Positions 1 to 6,341 of a stretch of 7,723 bases of DNA are shown one piece after another. Both the position numbers and the translations under genes were made by a program. Source of the DNA: Peptoniphilus_A harei_B (lineage in GTDB: Bacteria; Bacillota; Clostridia; Tissierellales; Peptoniphilaceae); contig JAWGHR010000031.1 in assembly GCA_032560695.1 (NCBI GenBank), forward strand, positions 1 to 7,723, in the 5' to 3' direction. The number at the start of each line of letters is the position of its first letter. Position 1 is the stretch's first letter. The notes beneath the pieces are model-generated. The model did no database searches. It was given only the letters and a program-made list of their open reading frames with translations, and was not told the DNA's origin.

Positions 1-1
1 C

Positions 2-1702
2 TTTGCAACAATACAGATTATATTCGGAAATTATCTCTATACAAAAGAGCTCTACTTTGGAGCATCAGCAGTGATATTAACGTTAATCAGACTAGAGAAA
101 TACCTAGAGTTGGTGACGAAAGATAAGACATCTGAAGCAATACAAAAATTAATGAGGATGACTCCCAAAACAGCGAAAACTATCAGACATAATAAGGAAC
201 AGACTGTTCCTATTGAATCAGTTTTAGTAGGAGATGTGATCATAGCAAAACCAGGAGAGCGTTTGCCACTGGATGGTATTGTAATAAGTGGTAAGTCTTT
301 AGTTGATGAATCTATGCCTACAGGTGAAAATCTTCCTGTTGAAAAGAAAGCTAATGACCGAGTAATAGGACCCAGTAAAAATAAAAATGGCGTAATAAGA
401 TATGAAACAACTCATATTGGTAAAGACACCACTTTAGCTCAAATAAGCAAACTAGTGGATGATGCACAATCTTCGAAAGCTCCAATCGAAAAACTGGCTG
501 ATATCATTTCAAGTTACTTTGTATATATCATTATTCTAGTTGCGATTGGATCTAGTCTACTTTGGGTGCTATCTGGACAAAGTATTTCGTTTTCATTCTC
601 AGTCTTAATTTCAGTTTTAGTTATAACATGTCCTTGTGCATTCGGTTTAGCTACACGGACAGCTATTATGGTCGGTATGGGAAAAGGCGCTGAAAATGGT
701 ATTTTAATTAAAAGTGGTGAAGCTTTAGAAACAACTCATCACGTAAAAACAATATTATTCGATAAAACTGGTACGATTACAAAAGGAAAACCTGTGGTAA
801 CAGATATAATACTTGCAGAAAATATGGATAGAAACTTTCTCTTGTTTTTAGCGGCCTCTGCTGAAAAAGCATCCGAGCATCCGCTTGGGGAGGCAATTGT
901 AAAAGAAGCCGAAATCGTGGGGATTGATCTGGTTGAACCTAGTATATTCGAATCTTTCTCTGGATTGGGCATTAATGCTATATTGAAAGGTACCGAAGTA
1001 AGTTTAGGAAATGAAGAGTTCTTTAAGCAGTTGAATATAGACATTAGTAAATTTAAGTTAATTTCAGATAATTTAGCATCTAAAGGAAAGACACCAGTGT
1101 ATATTGCAAATGATCGTATCTTTCTCGGAATAATTGCGATTGAAGACACTATAAAGCCAGCAAGTGCATTAGCAATTCAAAAGTTGAATAAACTTGGCCT
1201 CAATGTGGTTATGCTCACGGGTGATAATAAACTTACTGCACAGGCAATAGCTAATCAAGTTGGGATCACCAACGTTATTAGTGAGGTATTACCTCAAGAA
1301 AAGGCCTATTATGTTAAAATGTTGCAGTCAAAAGAACATAGGGTTGCAATGGTAGGTAATGGGATAAACGATGCACTTGCCCTCGCTCAAGCGGATATAG
1401 GTTTTGTGATGGGTTCTGGTACTGATATAGCGATGGAATCTGCGGATATAATATTGATGAACGACGATCTGCAATTGCTAATGTCCACGATCGATTTAAG
1501 CAAAAAAACAATTTGGAATATAAAGTCAAATTTGTACTGGGCATTTGCTTATAACATGTTAAGTGTTCCAATAGCGATGGGTGTTTTGAACATTTTTTGG
1601 GGGCCTTTATTAAGCCCGTTAATTGCAGGCGTTGCTATGAGTTTTAGCTCAATAACAGTACTTTTAAATTCACTTCGCTTAAAAAACTTCAAAGTCAAAT
1701 AG
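2..1702 (+). CDS. copA: Copper-exporting P1B-type ATPase (CopA type), 5'-truncated by the window edge
   Basis: This is a membrane Cu(+) export pump driven by ATP hydrolysis. The frame is open from base 2, so the gene starts upstream of the window; the GTG at 71 lies inside a transmembrane region and is not a real start. In order I see the actuator loop with PTGEN (317-331), the CPC metal-binding motif of TM6 (629-637), the phosphorylated Asp of DKTGT (761), the nucleotide-binding HP of SEHPLG (878-883), TGDN (1217-1228), and C-terminal helices carrying YN and M-S-F-S-S, as in Cu(+) pumps. CPC plus YN/MSS favours CopA over CopB. Several near-invariant positions are changed: TGES reads TGEN, CPCALGLATP reads CPCAFGLATR, and GDGINDAPAL reads GNGINDALAL (Asn at 1358-1360). 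The first Asp of that last motif binds Mg(2+) in P-type ATPases, so activity is doubtful although the frame is intact. A chaperone gene follows after 16 bp, probably in the same operon. The family call is firm; function is uncertain. Confidence 0.9.
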   Translation, partial: FATIQIIFGNYLYTKELYFGASAVILTLIRLEKYLELVTKDKTSEAIQKLMRMTPKTAKTIRHNKEQTVPIESVLVGDVIIAKPGERLPLDGIVISGKSLVDESMPTGENLPVEKKANDRVIGPSKNKNGVIRYETTHIGKDTTLAQISKLVDDAQSSKAPIEKLADIISSYFVYIIILVAIGSSLLWVLSGQSISFSFSVLISVLVITCPCAFGLATRTAIMVGMGKGAENGILIKSGEALETTHHVKTILFDKTGTITKGKPVVTDIILAENMDRNFLLFLAASAEKASEHPLGEAIVKEAEIVGIDLVEPSIFESFSGLGINAILKGTEVSLGNEEFFKQLNIDISKFKLISDNLASKGKTPVYIANDRIFLGIIAIEDTIKPASALAIQKLNKLGLNVVMLTGDNKLTAQAIANQVGITNVISEVLPQEKAYYVKMLQSKEHRVAMVGNGINDALALAQADIGFVMGSGTDIAMESADIILMNDDLQLLMSTIDLSKKTIWNIKSNLYWAFAYNMLSVPIAMGVLNIFWGPLLSPLIAGVAMSFSSITVLLNSLRLKNFKVK

Positions 1703-1718
1703 GAAAGGTGATTGTCTT

Positions 1719-1928
1719 ATGACTGAACATTTACAGACCTTATTTATTAGTGGAATGGCTTGTCTAGGATGCGCCGGAGAAATTAAGTATGCATTAGAAA
1801 AGAATCCCTCAATTTCTGTTAGGAAAGTAAATCTCGAAGAAGGTTTAGTAACTATTGCAACAAAGACAGATTTATCAATTAGCGTTATTAATCAATTGTT
1901 GAAAAATACGAATTATAAGGCATTATAA
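1719..1928 (+). CDS. copZ: CopZ-like copper chaperone (HMA domain), copy 1
   Basis: This is a 69-aa single-domain HMA protein, the usual length of a CopZ cytosolic copper carrier. The metal site GMACLGC has both cysteines (C15 and C18), and the rest fits the beta-alpha-beta-beta-alpha-beta pattern. The ATG at 1719 follows AGGAAAGGTG (1701-1710) at 8 nt. That site overlaps the ATPase stop, so the two genes are probably translated from one mRNA and the chaperone likely feeds or unloads the pump. It is a paralogue of the gene at 2573-2794: both share an NQLLKNTxY segment near the C-terminus, and the C-terminus here is a few residues shorter. The loop is LG between the cysteines, and the residues after the second Cys (AGEI) differ from the common AxxVE pattern. 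The family is clear. Whether it serves this pump or another is inferred from position only. Confidence 0.88.
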   Translation: MTEHLQTLFISGMACLGCAGEIKYALEKNPSISVRKVNLEEGLVTIATKTDLSISVINQLLKNTNYKAL

Positions 1929-2491
1929 GTTTGGTGAATCATCACATTAAATATGTGAATTCTTATGGTAAGAAAGTTCCTCTATATTCTACTTTTTTCA
2001 AATTGAGATATATAGAAAAACCAGTTTTTTAAATTTATTCACTGCTTTTTGTGCATAAGTATATGTTGAATCCAATGGACGGATTTCTGAGAGGCATTTC
2101 ATGTTTTTTTGAACTCAAAAATCCTTTGGAATCCCAATGTAGGTTTTTGGTATTAGTTGAAATGGATTTTCACTTGGTAGTAGAGGAGGGTAGAGAGGAT
2201 TGTGAAATTCTTATGTAGAACAATTATTTATTTGAATAGGAGGAAGAACTATCCAAAATAGCAGTTCTAAACTTATATTTCATATTAGGATGCTTATCGA
2301 ATATCATCATAGCACTTCTACCTGTTAGGATATTCATGAAACTCGAAACCTATGTTTTGGGCGCGATACTTAGCGATATATGTACATGATATGCAATCAT
2401 ACACTAAACAAATCAATCTGTATCTATCCTATATTTAAAAGCTCTAAAACAAACTCTATACATGGTTTCTCCATAAATTTTCCTTATGATA

Positions 2492-2513
2492 CTTGTAAGA
2501 CAATTCTTAAAAG
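2492..2513. repeat. Imperfect inverted repeat upstream of second copZ-like gene
   Basis: The arms CTTGTAAGA and TCTTAAAAG flank a 4-nt centre (CAAT); eight of nine arm positions pair. No T-run follows, so this is unlikely to be a terminator. It ends just before the candidate -35 element at 2515, a usual place for an operator or activator site. The regulator that would bind it is unknown. Confidence 0.3.
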
Positions 2514-2514
2514 A

Positions 2515-2542
2515 TTGATTAGATTAGTAAATCCAATATAGG
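2515..2542 (+). promoter_or_regulatory. Weak sigma-A promoter candidate for the second copZ-like gene
   Basis: TTGATT (2515-2520) and TATAGG (2537-2542) are separated by 16 bp and lie about 30 bp before the gene. The match to TTGACA/TATAAT is partial and the spacing is slightly short, which would suit an activated promoter. In AT-rich DNA such matches occur by chance, so this is only a candidate. Confidence 0.25.
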
Positions 2543-2572
2543 CGACTTTTTTAAGAAAGAAGGAATTTTATG

Positions 2573-2794
2573 ATGAAATATTTGCAAATAGTGGTTATTG
2601 ACGGAATGAATTGCTCAAGGTGTGCATCAAAAGTAAGAAATGCTTTGGAAGCAGAGCCAACAGTCAGTGTAAAAATAGTTGATTTGGCTAGAGGTACAGT
2701 TACTTTCGATGCTGATTCAAAATTAACTTTAACATTCTTAAATCAACTACTAAAAAATACAAAGTATACTGTAACTAGGGATATATCTATATAA
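2573..2794 (+). CDS. copZ: CopZ-like copper chaperone (HMA domain), copy 2
   Basis: This is a 73-aa single-domain HMA protein with an intact metal motif GMNCSRC (C14 and C17), followed by the usual helix and NQLLKNTKY near the C-terminus. Its predicted role is cytosolic Cu(+) binding and delivery. Two ATG codons are adjacent (2570 and 2573). The second is chosen because it lies 8 nt after AAGGA (2560-2564), against 5 nt for the first, and gives the typical start MKYLQ. It is clearly paralogous to the gene at 1719-1928 but has a longer tail (TVTRDISI). It is the first gene after the long spacer and probably has its own promoter. A strong terminator-like hairpin follows 8 bp after the stop, so it may be made as a short mRNA with partial read-through into the oxidase, regulator and kinase genes. 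Confidence 0.88.
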   Translation: MKYLQIVVIDGMNCSRCASKVRNALEAEPTVSVKIVDLARGTVTFDADSKLTLTFLNQLLKNTKYTVTRDISI

Positions 2795-2802
2795 GTATAA
2801 GT

Positions 2803-2844
2803 ATATGTGGGGGAATCAACACAAAATCTCCACATATTTTTTTT
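2803..2844 (+). terminator. Intrinsic terminator or attenuator after second copZ-like gene
   Basis: ATATGTGG (2803-2810) pairs perfectly with CCACATAT (2830-2837). Three further pairs (G-T, G-C, G-T) extend the stem to 11 bp, and eight T residues follow (2837-2844). Only 35 bp then separate it from the next gene start, with no convincing promoter between. It probably reduces rather than abolishes downstream transcription. Confidence 0.75.
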
Positions 2845-2866
2845 ATGGTAACTACATAATAGATAT

Positions 2867-2882
2867 GGGAGATGATGGGTTG
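2867..2882 (+). promoter_or_regulatory. Ribosome binding site and TTG start that set the oxidase N-terminus
   Basis: GGGAG (2867-2871) lies 8 nt before the TTG at 2880, giving the N-terminus MKNNKYIWLAAT with a proper signal or anchor helix. The upstream in-frame ATG at 2805 lies inside the terminator stem and the ATG at 2865 overlaps the binding site itself, so both are poor starts. Confidence 0.6.
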
Positions 2883-4076
2883 AAGAATAATAAATATATT
2901 TGGTTAGCAGCAACAATATCAATGTTGACCCTAGGCGGTGTTTTCATATTGATTCAACAGCAGAACAAGGAGGAGCATGCTGAAGTTGTCTTTCAAGAAG
3001 AACAACGACAAATCTCAAGTAGAATGTCCAATATGATGGGGGATAATCAAGAAGCTGATTTGAAGGTAGTACACCAAACGGAGAGACAACTATTGATTCC
3101 CCCTGTTCTTGAACCATCTTCAAAAAGCAAAGAAAATGTGATATATGATATAGTTGCTCAAAACGGAGAAGTTCAAATAATGGATGGAGAAAAAACTGAA
3201 ACATTAGGCTATAACGGGGATTTTTTAGGACCAGTTATTAGACTGAAAAAAGGTCAAAAAGTTACTATCAATACAACCAATAATCTTGATGCTAGCACAT
3301 CTTTTCATTGGCACGGTTTGAAAGTAGCTTCTGATGCAGATGGAGGTCCACATCAGATTATAGAAGCAGGACAGAAAAAAAGTGTAACATTCGAGGTTGA
3401 TCAAGAAGCTTCTACACTCTGGTTTCATCCCCATCCGGAAGGAGAAACAGCATCTCAAGTTTATAAGGGTTTAGCAGGTTTGATGTATATTGATGATGAC
3501 AACTCAAAATCATTAGATTTACCTTCCAAATATGGTGTCGACGACATTCCCTTGATTGTGCAAGATAAATCTTTCAGCTCCACTAATCAAATTAACTATG
3601 AAAATGATTTTAACTCTGATGGAACAAAAGGGGAGACGTTGCTTACTAATGGCACTATCAATCCATATATTGAGATAAAAAACCGATGGATGAGGTATAG
3701 AATTGTTAATGGATCTAATTCAAGAAACTTCACTTTTACTTTGGATAAAGATGAATCATTCTACCAAATTGCTACAGATGGTGGTTTTCTGAATACTTCT
3801 GTTAAACTTAGTAAACTACTTTTAGCCCCCGGGGAAAGGGCAGAAATATTAGTGGATACTCAGAATTATAAAAAAGGTGAGGTAATTCATTTACTAGCAA
3901 ATAATTTGGTTGCCTTGACAATGAGAATTGAGAATACGATAGAAAACAAAGAGTTTACTCCCTCTGATAGTCTAAATACTATTAGTACTTTAGATGAAAA
4001 GAAATTGGAAGATTTAGCAAGACAAAGTATTAATTTAAGAGGAATGTCTCACATGGTAAACATCAACAATAAGCAA
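2880..4076 (+). pseudogene. mco: Multicopper oxidase remnant (C-terminal domain missing)
   Basis: This is the oxidase part of the chimera. Intact enzymes of this type (CueO/Mco) are extracytoplasmic cuprous oxidases that protect cells by oxidising Cu(+). The first two cupredoxin domains look well preserved, with four of the eight histidines of the trinuclear centre. The expected C-terminal HPxHxH and HCHxxxHxxxGM motifs, which hold the other four histidines and the type 1 copper, are absent. No electron transfer from substrate to oxygen should be possible. A Met/His-poor N-terminal region of roughly 60 residues follows the anchor helix. The remnant ends in a segment (GMSHMVNINNKQ) that in relatives leads directly into the third domain. 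Confidence 0.75.
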
Positions 4077-4697
4077 GTTGCTAATCATTATTCAGTTTAT
4101 AAAGCAATAAGTGGTGCAATGGCATTGGAAAAGTTCGAGAAAAATAATCCTGATTTAGTTGTGTTAGATTTAATGCTTCCGGATACTGATGGATTGACTG
4201 TGTGTAGAAAAATCAGAGAAGTATCAAATGTACCAATTATAATGTTAACAGCTAAGTCTGATGAGGATGATATTCTTACTGGTCTCAAGTTAGGTGCCGA
4301 TGACTATATGATTAAACCATTTAGTCCCAAAGAATTAGTTGCGAGAATACAAACTGTATTGCGCAGAACTGAGACCTTATCAAATCCTAATAAGCTTTCT
4401 TCAAGTAATGGGGAATTGATAGTATATCCTGAAAGTCGCCAAGTTTATCTACATCAAGTGGAATTAAACCTCACAACAACTGAATTTGATATTCTACACG
4501 CCCTAATATCCACACCTAATAAAGTCTTTTCTCGTAGTGATTTGATAGAGAAAGTTAAGGGAATAGAATTTGATGGACTAGATAGGAGCATCGATTCTCA
4601 TATAAAAAACTTAAGACATAAAATTGAGAATGATGCTAAATCACCTATGTATATTTTGACAGTCCATGGTACAGGATATAGATTTGGTGGCCACTAA
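2880..4697 (+). CDS. Chimeric open frame: multicopper oxidase N-terminus joined to response regulator C-terminus
   Basis: The open frame has 605 codons and no internal stop. Residues 1 to about 399 are a membrane-anchored multicopper oxidase: an anchor helix near 6-24, a first cupredoxin domain with HWHG (H143, H145) and WFHPHP (H183, H185), and a second cupredoxin domain near 220-350. From about residue 400 the sequence becomes an OmpR/PhoB response regulator: part of the receiver with phospho-acceptor D430, T457 and K479, then a winged-helix DNA-binding domain near 510-600. The switch falls at about 4074-4080, after MVNINNKQ. Missing from the oxidase are the third cupredoxin domain and its type 1 copper ligands; missing from the regulator are about 22 N-terminal residues with the acidic pair. 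The export signal would place the DNA-binding half outside the cell, so a working fusion is unlikely. A deletion of adjacent mco and regulator genes is my preferred reading. The kinase start overlaps the stop (TAATG). Confidence 0.85.
   Translation: MKNNKYIWLAATISMLTLGGVFILIQQQNKEEHAEVVFQEEQRQISSRMSNMMGDNQEADLKVVHQTERQLLIPPVLEPSSKSKENVIYDIVAQNGEVQIMDGEKTETLGYNGDFLGPVIRLKKGQKVTINTTNNLDASTSFHWHGLKVASDADGGPHQIIEAGQKKSVTFEVDQEASTLWFHPHPEGETASQVYKGLAGLMYIDDDNSKSLDLPSKYGVDDIPLIVQDKSFSSTNQINYENDFNSDGTKGETLLTNGTINPYIEIKNRWMRYRIVNGSNSRNFTFTLDKDESFYQIATDGGFLNTSVKLSKLLLAPGERAEILVDTQNYKKGEVIHLLANNLVALTMRIENTIENKEFTPSDSLNTISTLDEKKLEDLARQSINLRGMSHMVNINNKQVANHYSVYKAISGAMALEKFEKNNPDLVVLDLMLPDTDGLTVCRKIREVSNVPIIMLTAKSDEDDILTGLKLGADDYMIKPFSPKELVARIQTVLRRTETLSNPNKLSSSNGELIVYPESRQVYLHQVELNLTTTEFDILHALISTPNKVFSRSDLIEKVKGIEFDGLDRSIDSHIKNLRHKIENDAKSPMYILTVHGTGYRFGGH
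4077..4697 (+). pseudogene. OmpR-family response regulator remnant (first receiver strand missing)
   Basis: This is the regulator part of the chimera. What remains runs from VANHYSVYKA to the stop: the phosphorylation site in LVVLDLMLPDTDG (Asp codon at 4167), MLTAKS, the GADDYMIKPF region with the conserved Lys, and a complete winged-helix domain ending in HGTGYRFGG. By comparison with VanR-type regulators about 22 residues are lost, including the beta-1 strand and the acidic pair that binds Mg(2+) for phosphotransfer. Phosphorylation by the kinase next door should fail or be weak. The DNA-binding domain seems intact and could still act if made separately: an in-frame ATG at 4053 has AAGAGGA (4037-4043) 9 nt upstream. 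That internal start is my inference. Confidence 0.7.
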
Positions 4698-6091
4698 TGA
4701 GAAAAAGAACGATAAAAACTCAATTAGTTCTTTCCTTTTTAGCAATCGCAACATTAATAATAGGATCGATTAGTTTAGTCGCATTAAGTTTGACGAACAA
4801 TCATTTTAGTAAATACGTAGAAGAGCGACAAGAAGATTTGTTGAATCAGTATGTATATACAATTGATTTATTGTGGTTAAATAGTGGAGAAACATGGAAC
4901 AGCGAGGAACTTGCAGCACTATCTGAGAAAGCATTAGAAAATAATATTTATTTTTCTATAGAAGACGAACAAGGCAACATGGTTTGGGAACTTAAAGGAA
5001 AAAATTTGAAGTCAGCACAGGACAAACTGAAAAAAAATGCCTTGAAAGTTTCTGAGAAAAAAAGTGTGAAACTAGACGAAACAATAGAAGCGAAAAAGAA
5101 GTTAATTAATGATGGAAACGAGTTTGGAAAAGTAACGTTTTATTATTTCGGACCTTTTGCTTATACAGAGCACGATGCCTTGTTTATCTCCAGTATGAAA
5201 CAAAGTTTAATGTATGTTGCTATTGCAGCTCTTCTTGTATCATTTATACTTGCTTCGTGGATCTCTGCTAGATTAGGATTACCACTAAAGCATGTAAGCG
5301 ACTTTACACATAAATTAACCCGTGGGGAATATGCTGATAAAATCCCACAAGAAACTTCAATTATTGAAATTAATTCCTTGATTGATTCCCTAAATGATTT
5401 AAGTAATCAGTTGGAGAAACAGCATGGACTTCGAAAAAGATTAACTACTGATATTTCACATGAATTAAGAACTCCATTAGCTACCCTCAAAGGCAATGTG
5501 GAAGGAATGATTGACGGAGTCTGGAAAATAACTCCCGAGCGCCTACAATCTTGTTATGATGAAATAGATCGTCTAACTCGTTTAATTGGAAATATAGAAG
5601 TAATCAACAAAATTGAAGCAAAGTATGATCATTTAAATAAAACTGAGTTTAGCATATATAAGTTGATCGAATCCGTTATTGAAAATTTCTCCAGCAAATT
5701 TGAGTCAAAAAACCTTCATGTTGAAATCCAAGGGGATAACATCAATATATTTGCAGATAAAGATAAAATGAACCAAGTTGTTATCAATCTTTTGAGTAAT
5801 GCTATTAAATTTACGCAAAAGGATGGAACCATTAAGTTTTCTATAAGTAAAAATAAAGACCATGTTCTTTTAATTGTTGAAGACAACGGCATTGGTATAG
5901 AAAAAGATCAGCAACTTCATATTTTTGATAGATTTTATATGGCTGACCCCTCCAGAAGTAGAGCTTTAGGGGGGCAAGGTATCGGATTAGCTATTGTAAA
6001 GAGCGTTATTGAAGCGCATAAAGGTAGTATAACTGTAAAAAGTAAATTAGGTCTAGGAACTAAATTTGTTATAAAGTTACCATTTCAATAA
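4697..6091 (+). CDS. Membrane sensor histidine kinase, probable copper sensor
   Basis: This 464-aa class I sensor kinase has TM1 near residues 10-31, an extracytoplasmic sensing region of about 135 residues, TM2 near 172-190, a HAMP segment near 190-243, and a HisKA domain with phospho-acceptor H255 in ISHELRTP. The ATP-binding domain has the N box (N364, N368), the G1 box VEDNGIGI (396-401), the F box and the G2 box GGQGIGLAIV. All catalytic motifs look intact and the length is normal. The ATG overlaps the upstream stop as TAATG, so translation is coupled to the regulator part of the chimera, its natural partner. The sensor region is rich in Lys and Glu and poor in Met and His, so copper as the signal is inferred from the neighbours. 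With the regulator's receiver damaged, this kinase may be without a working local partner. Confidence 0.92.
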   Translation: MRKRTIKTQLVLSFLAIATLIIGSISLVALSLTNNHFSKYVEERQEDLLNQYVYTIDLLWLNSGETWNSEELAALSEKALENNIYFSIEDEQGNMVWELKGKNLKSAQDKLKKNALKVSEKKSVKLDETIEAKKKLINDGNEFGKVTFYYFGPFAYTEHDALFISSMKQSLMYVAIAALLVSFILASWISARLGLPLKHVSDFTHKLTRGEYADKIPQETSIIEINSLIDSLNDLSNQLEKQHGLRKRLTTDISHELRTPLATLKGNVEGMIDGVWKITPERLQSCYDEIDRLTRLIGNIEVINKIEAKYDHLNKTEFSIYKLIESVIENFSSKFESKNLHVEIQGDNINIFADKDKMNQVVINLLSNAIKFTQKDGTIKFSISKNKDHVLLIVEDNGIGIEKDQQLHIFDRFYMADPSRSRALGGQGIGLAIVKSVIEAHKGSITVKSKLGLGTKFVIKLPFQ

Positions 6092-6105
6092 AGGAGGAGA
6101 GTTAT

Positions 6106-6312
6106 TTGTTTCAAAAACAGATAAAAATTGCTAAACTAGTATGTGAATGTTGGGCAAAAAAAATATTTTTTCAACTGATTTCGATAGATAGTGTCGAAAA
6201 AGTTCATTTAGATATCTTATCAAATTCTGTAGTAATCTTTTCTAAGAAGGACTTATCAATAGCTACAATTAAAAAAGAAGTTTTTGGATTACAAATTTAT
6301 GAGATGACCTAA
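6106..6312 (+). CDS. Small HMA-fold protein with degenerate metal motif, copy 3
   Basis: This 68-aa protein has the length and strand-helix pattern of CopZ, but its metal loop reads KLVCECW in place of GMxCxxC. The Gly-Met pair is lost, the first Cys is kept (C13), the second Cys position is Trp (W16), and an extra Cys occupies C15, giving CxC. The helix after it (AKKI) and the later strand (SIDSVEKVHLDI) still match the HMA family. The start is the TTG at 6106, set by an excellent GGAGG (6093-6097) with 8 nt spacing; no ATG or GTG serves as well. It lies 14 bp after the kinase and 29 bp before the lipoprotein, so it is within the operon. It may be a decaying chaperone, or one with altered metal binding. 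The family is inferred from pattern and context. Confidence 0.7.
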   Translation: MFQKQIKIAKLVCECWAKKIFFQLISIDSVEKVHLDILSNSVVIFSKKDLSIATIKKEVFGLQIYEMT

Positions 6313-6341
6313 ATGTGATTAATTAAAGGAGGATGAAGACA

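Larger units (their letters stand above)
1929..2569 (+). other. 641-bp gene-poor spacer, possibly decayed
   Basis: I find no recognisable intact gene here. Two frames were examined. The frame at 2063-2218 (51 codons from ATG) has no ribosome binding site and resembles nothing I know. The frame at 2240-2389 has no start codon but encodes a strongly hydrophobic stretch, with short pieces such as NIIIALLPV and TYVLGAIL, and sits beside a good GGAGG (2239-2243). It may be the remnant of a membrane-protein gene. Short weak hairpins lie after the first copZ-like gene, for example TCTTA/TAAGA around 1960-1975, but none has a clean T-run. The 8-bp palindrome ATGTACAT lies near 2379-2386. No TACAnnTGTA (CopY-type) box was seen. 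The last 80 bases hold the inverted repeat and promoter candidate listed separately. Confidence 0.5.

Noticed and set aside
739..1149. Minus-strand open frame of 136 codons opposite the ATPase
   Set aside because: It lies wholly antisense to well-conserved ATPase motifs and has no recognisable domain; it is a shadow of the real gene.
1314..1571. Minus-strand open frame opposite the ATPase C-terminus
   Set aside because: It has no family resemblance and is antisense to a clear coding region.
2063..2218. Small + strand open frame of 51 codons in the spacer
   Set aside because: It has no ribosome binding site, no recognisable motif, and a length easily reached by chance.
1929..2569. CopY-type operator (TACAnnTGTA) or CRISPR-like repeats in the spacer
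   Set aside because: No such box was found by eye and there are no regularly spaced repeats. ATGTACAT near 2379 is only a short palindrome.
2805..2879. Upstream extension of the oxidase frame to the ATG at 2805 or 2865
   Set aside because: The first ATG lies inside a terminator stem and has no ribosome binding site; the second overlaps the binding site. The TTG at 2880 has good spacing and gives a proper anchor helix.
2944..3458. Two minus-strand open frames opposite the oxidase part
   Set aside because: They are antisense to the cupredoxin domains, with composition expected of shadow frames.
2880..4697. A new functional oxidase-regulator sensor as the preferred interpretation
   Set aside because: The oxidase lacks its type 1 copper site, the receiver lacks its acidic pair, and the export anchor would put the DNA-binding domain outside the cell. 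A deletion scar explains all three.
6333..6341. ATG at 6333 as the lipoprotein start
   Set aside because: It directly abuts AAAGGAGG with no spacing; the GTG at 6342 has 9 nt and gives a typical lipoprotein signal.
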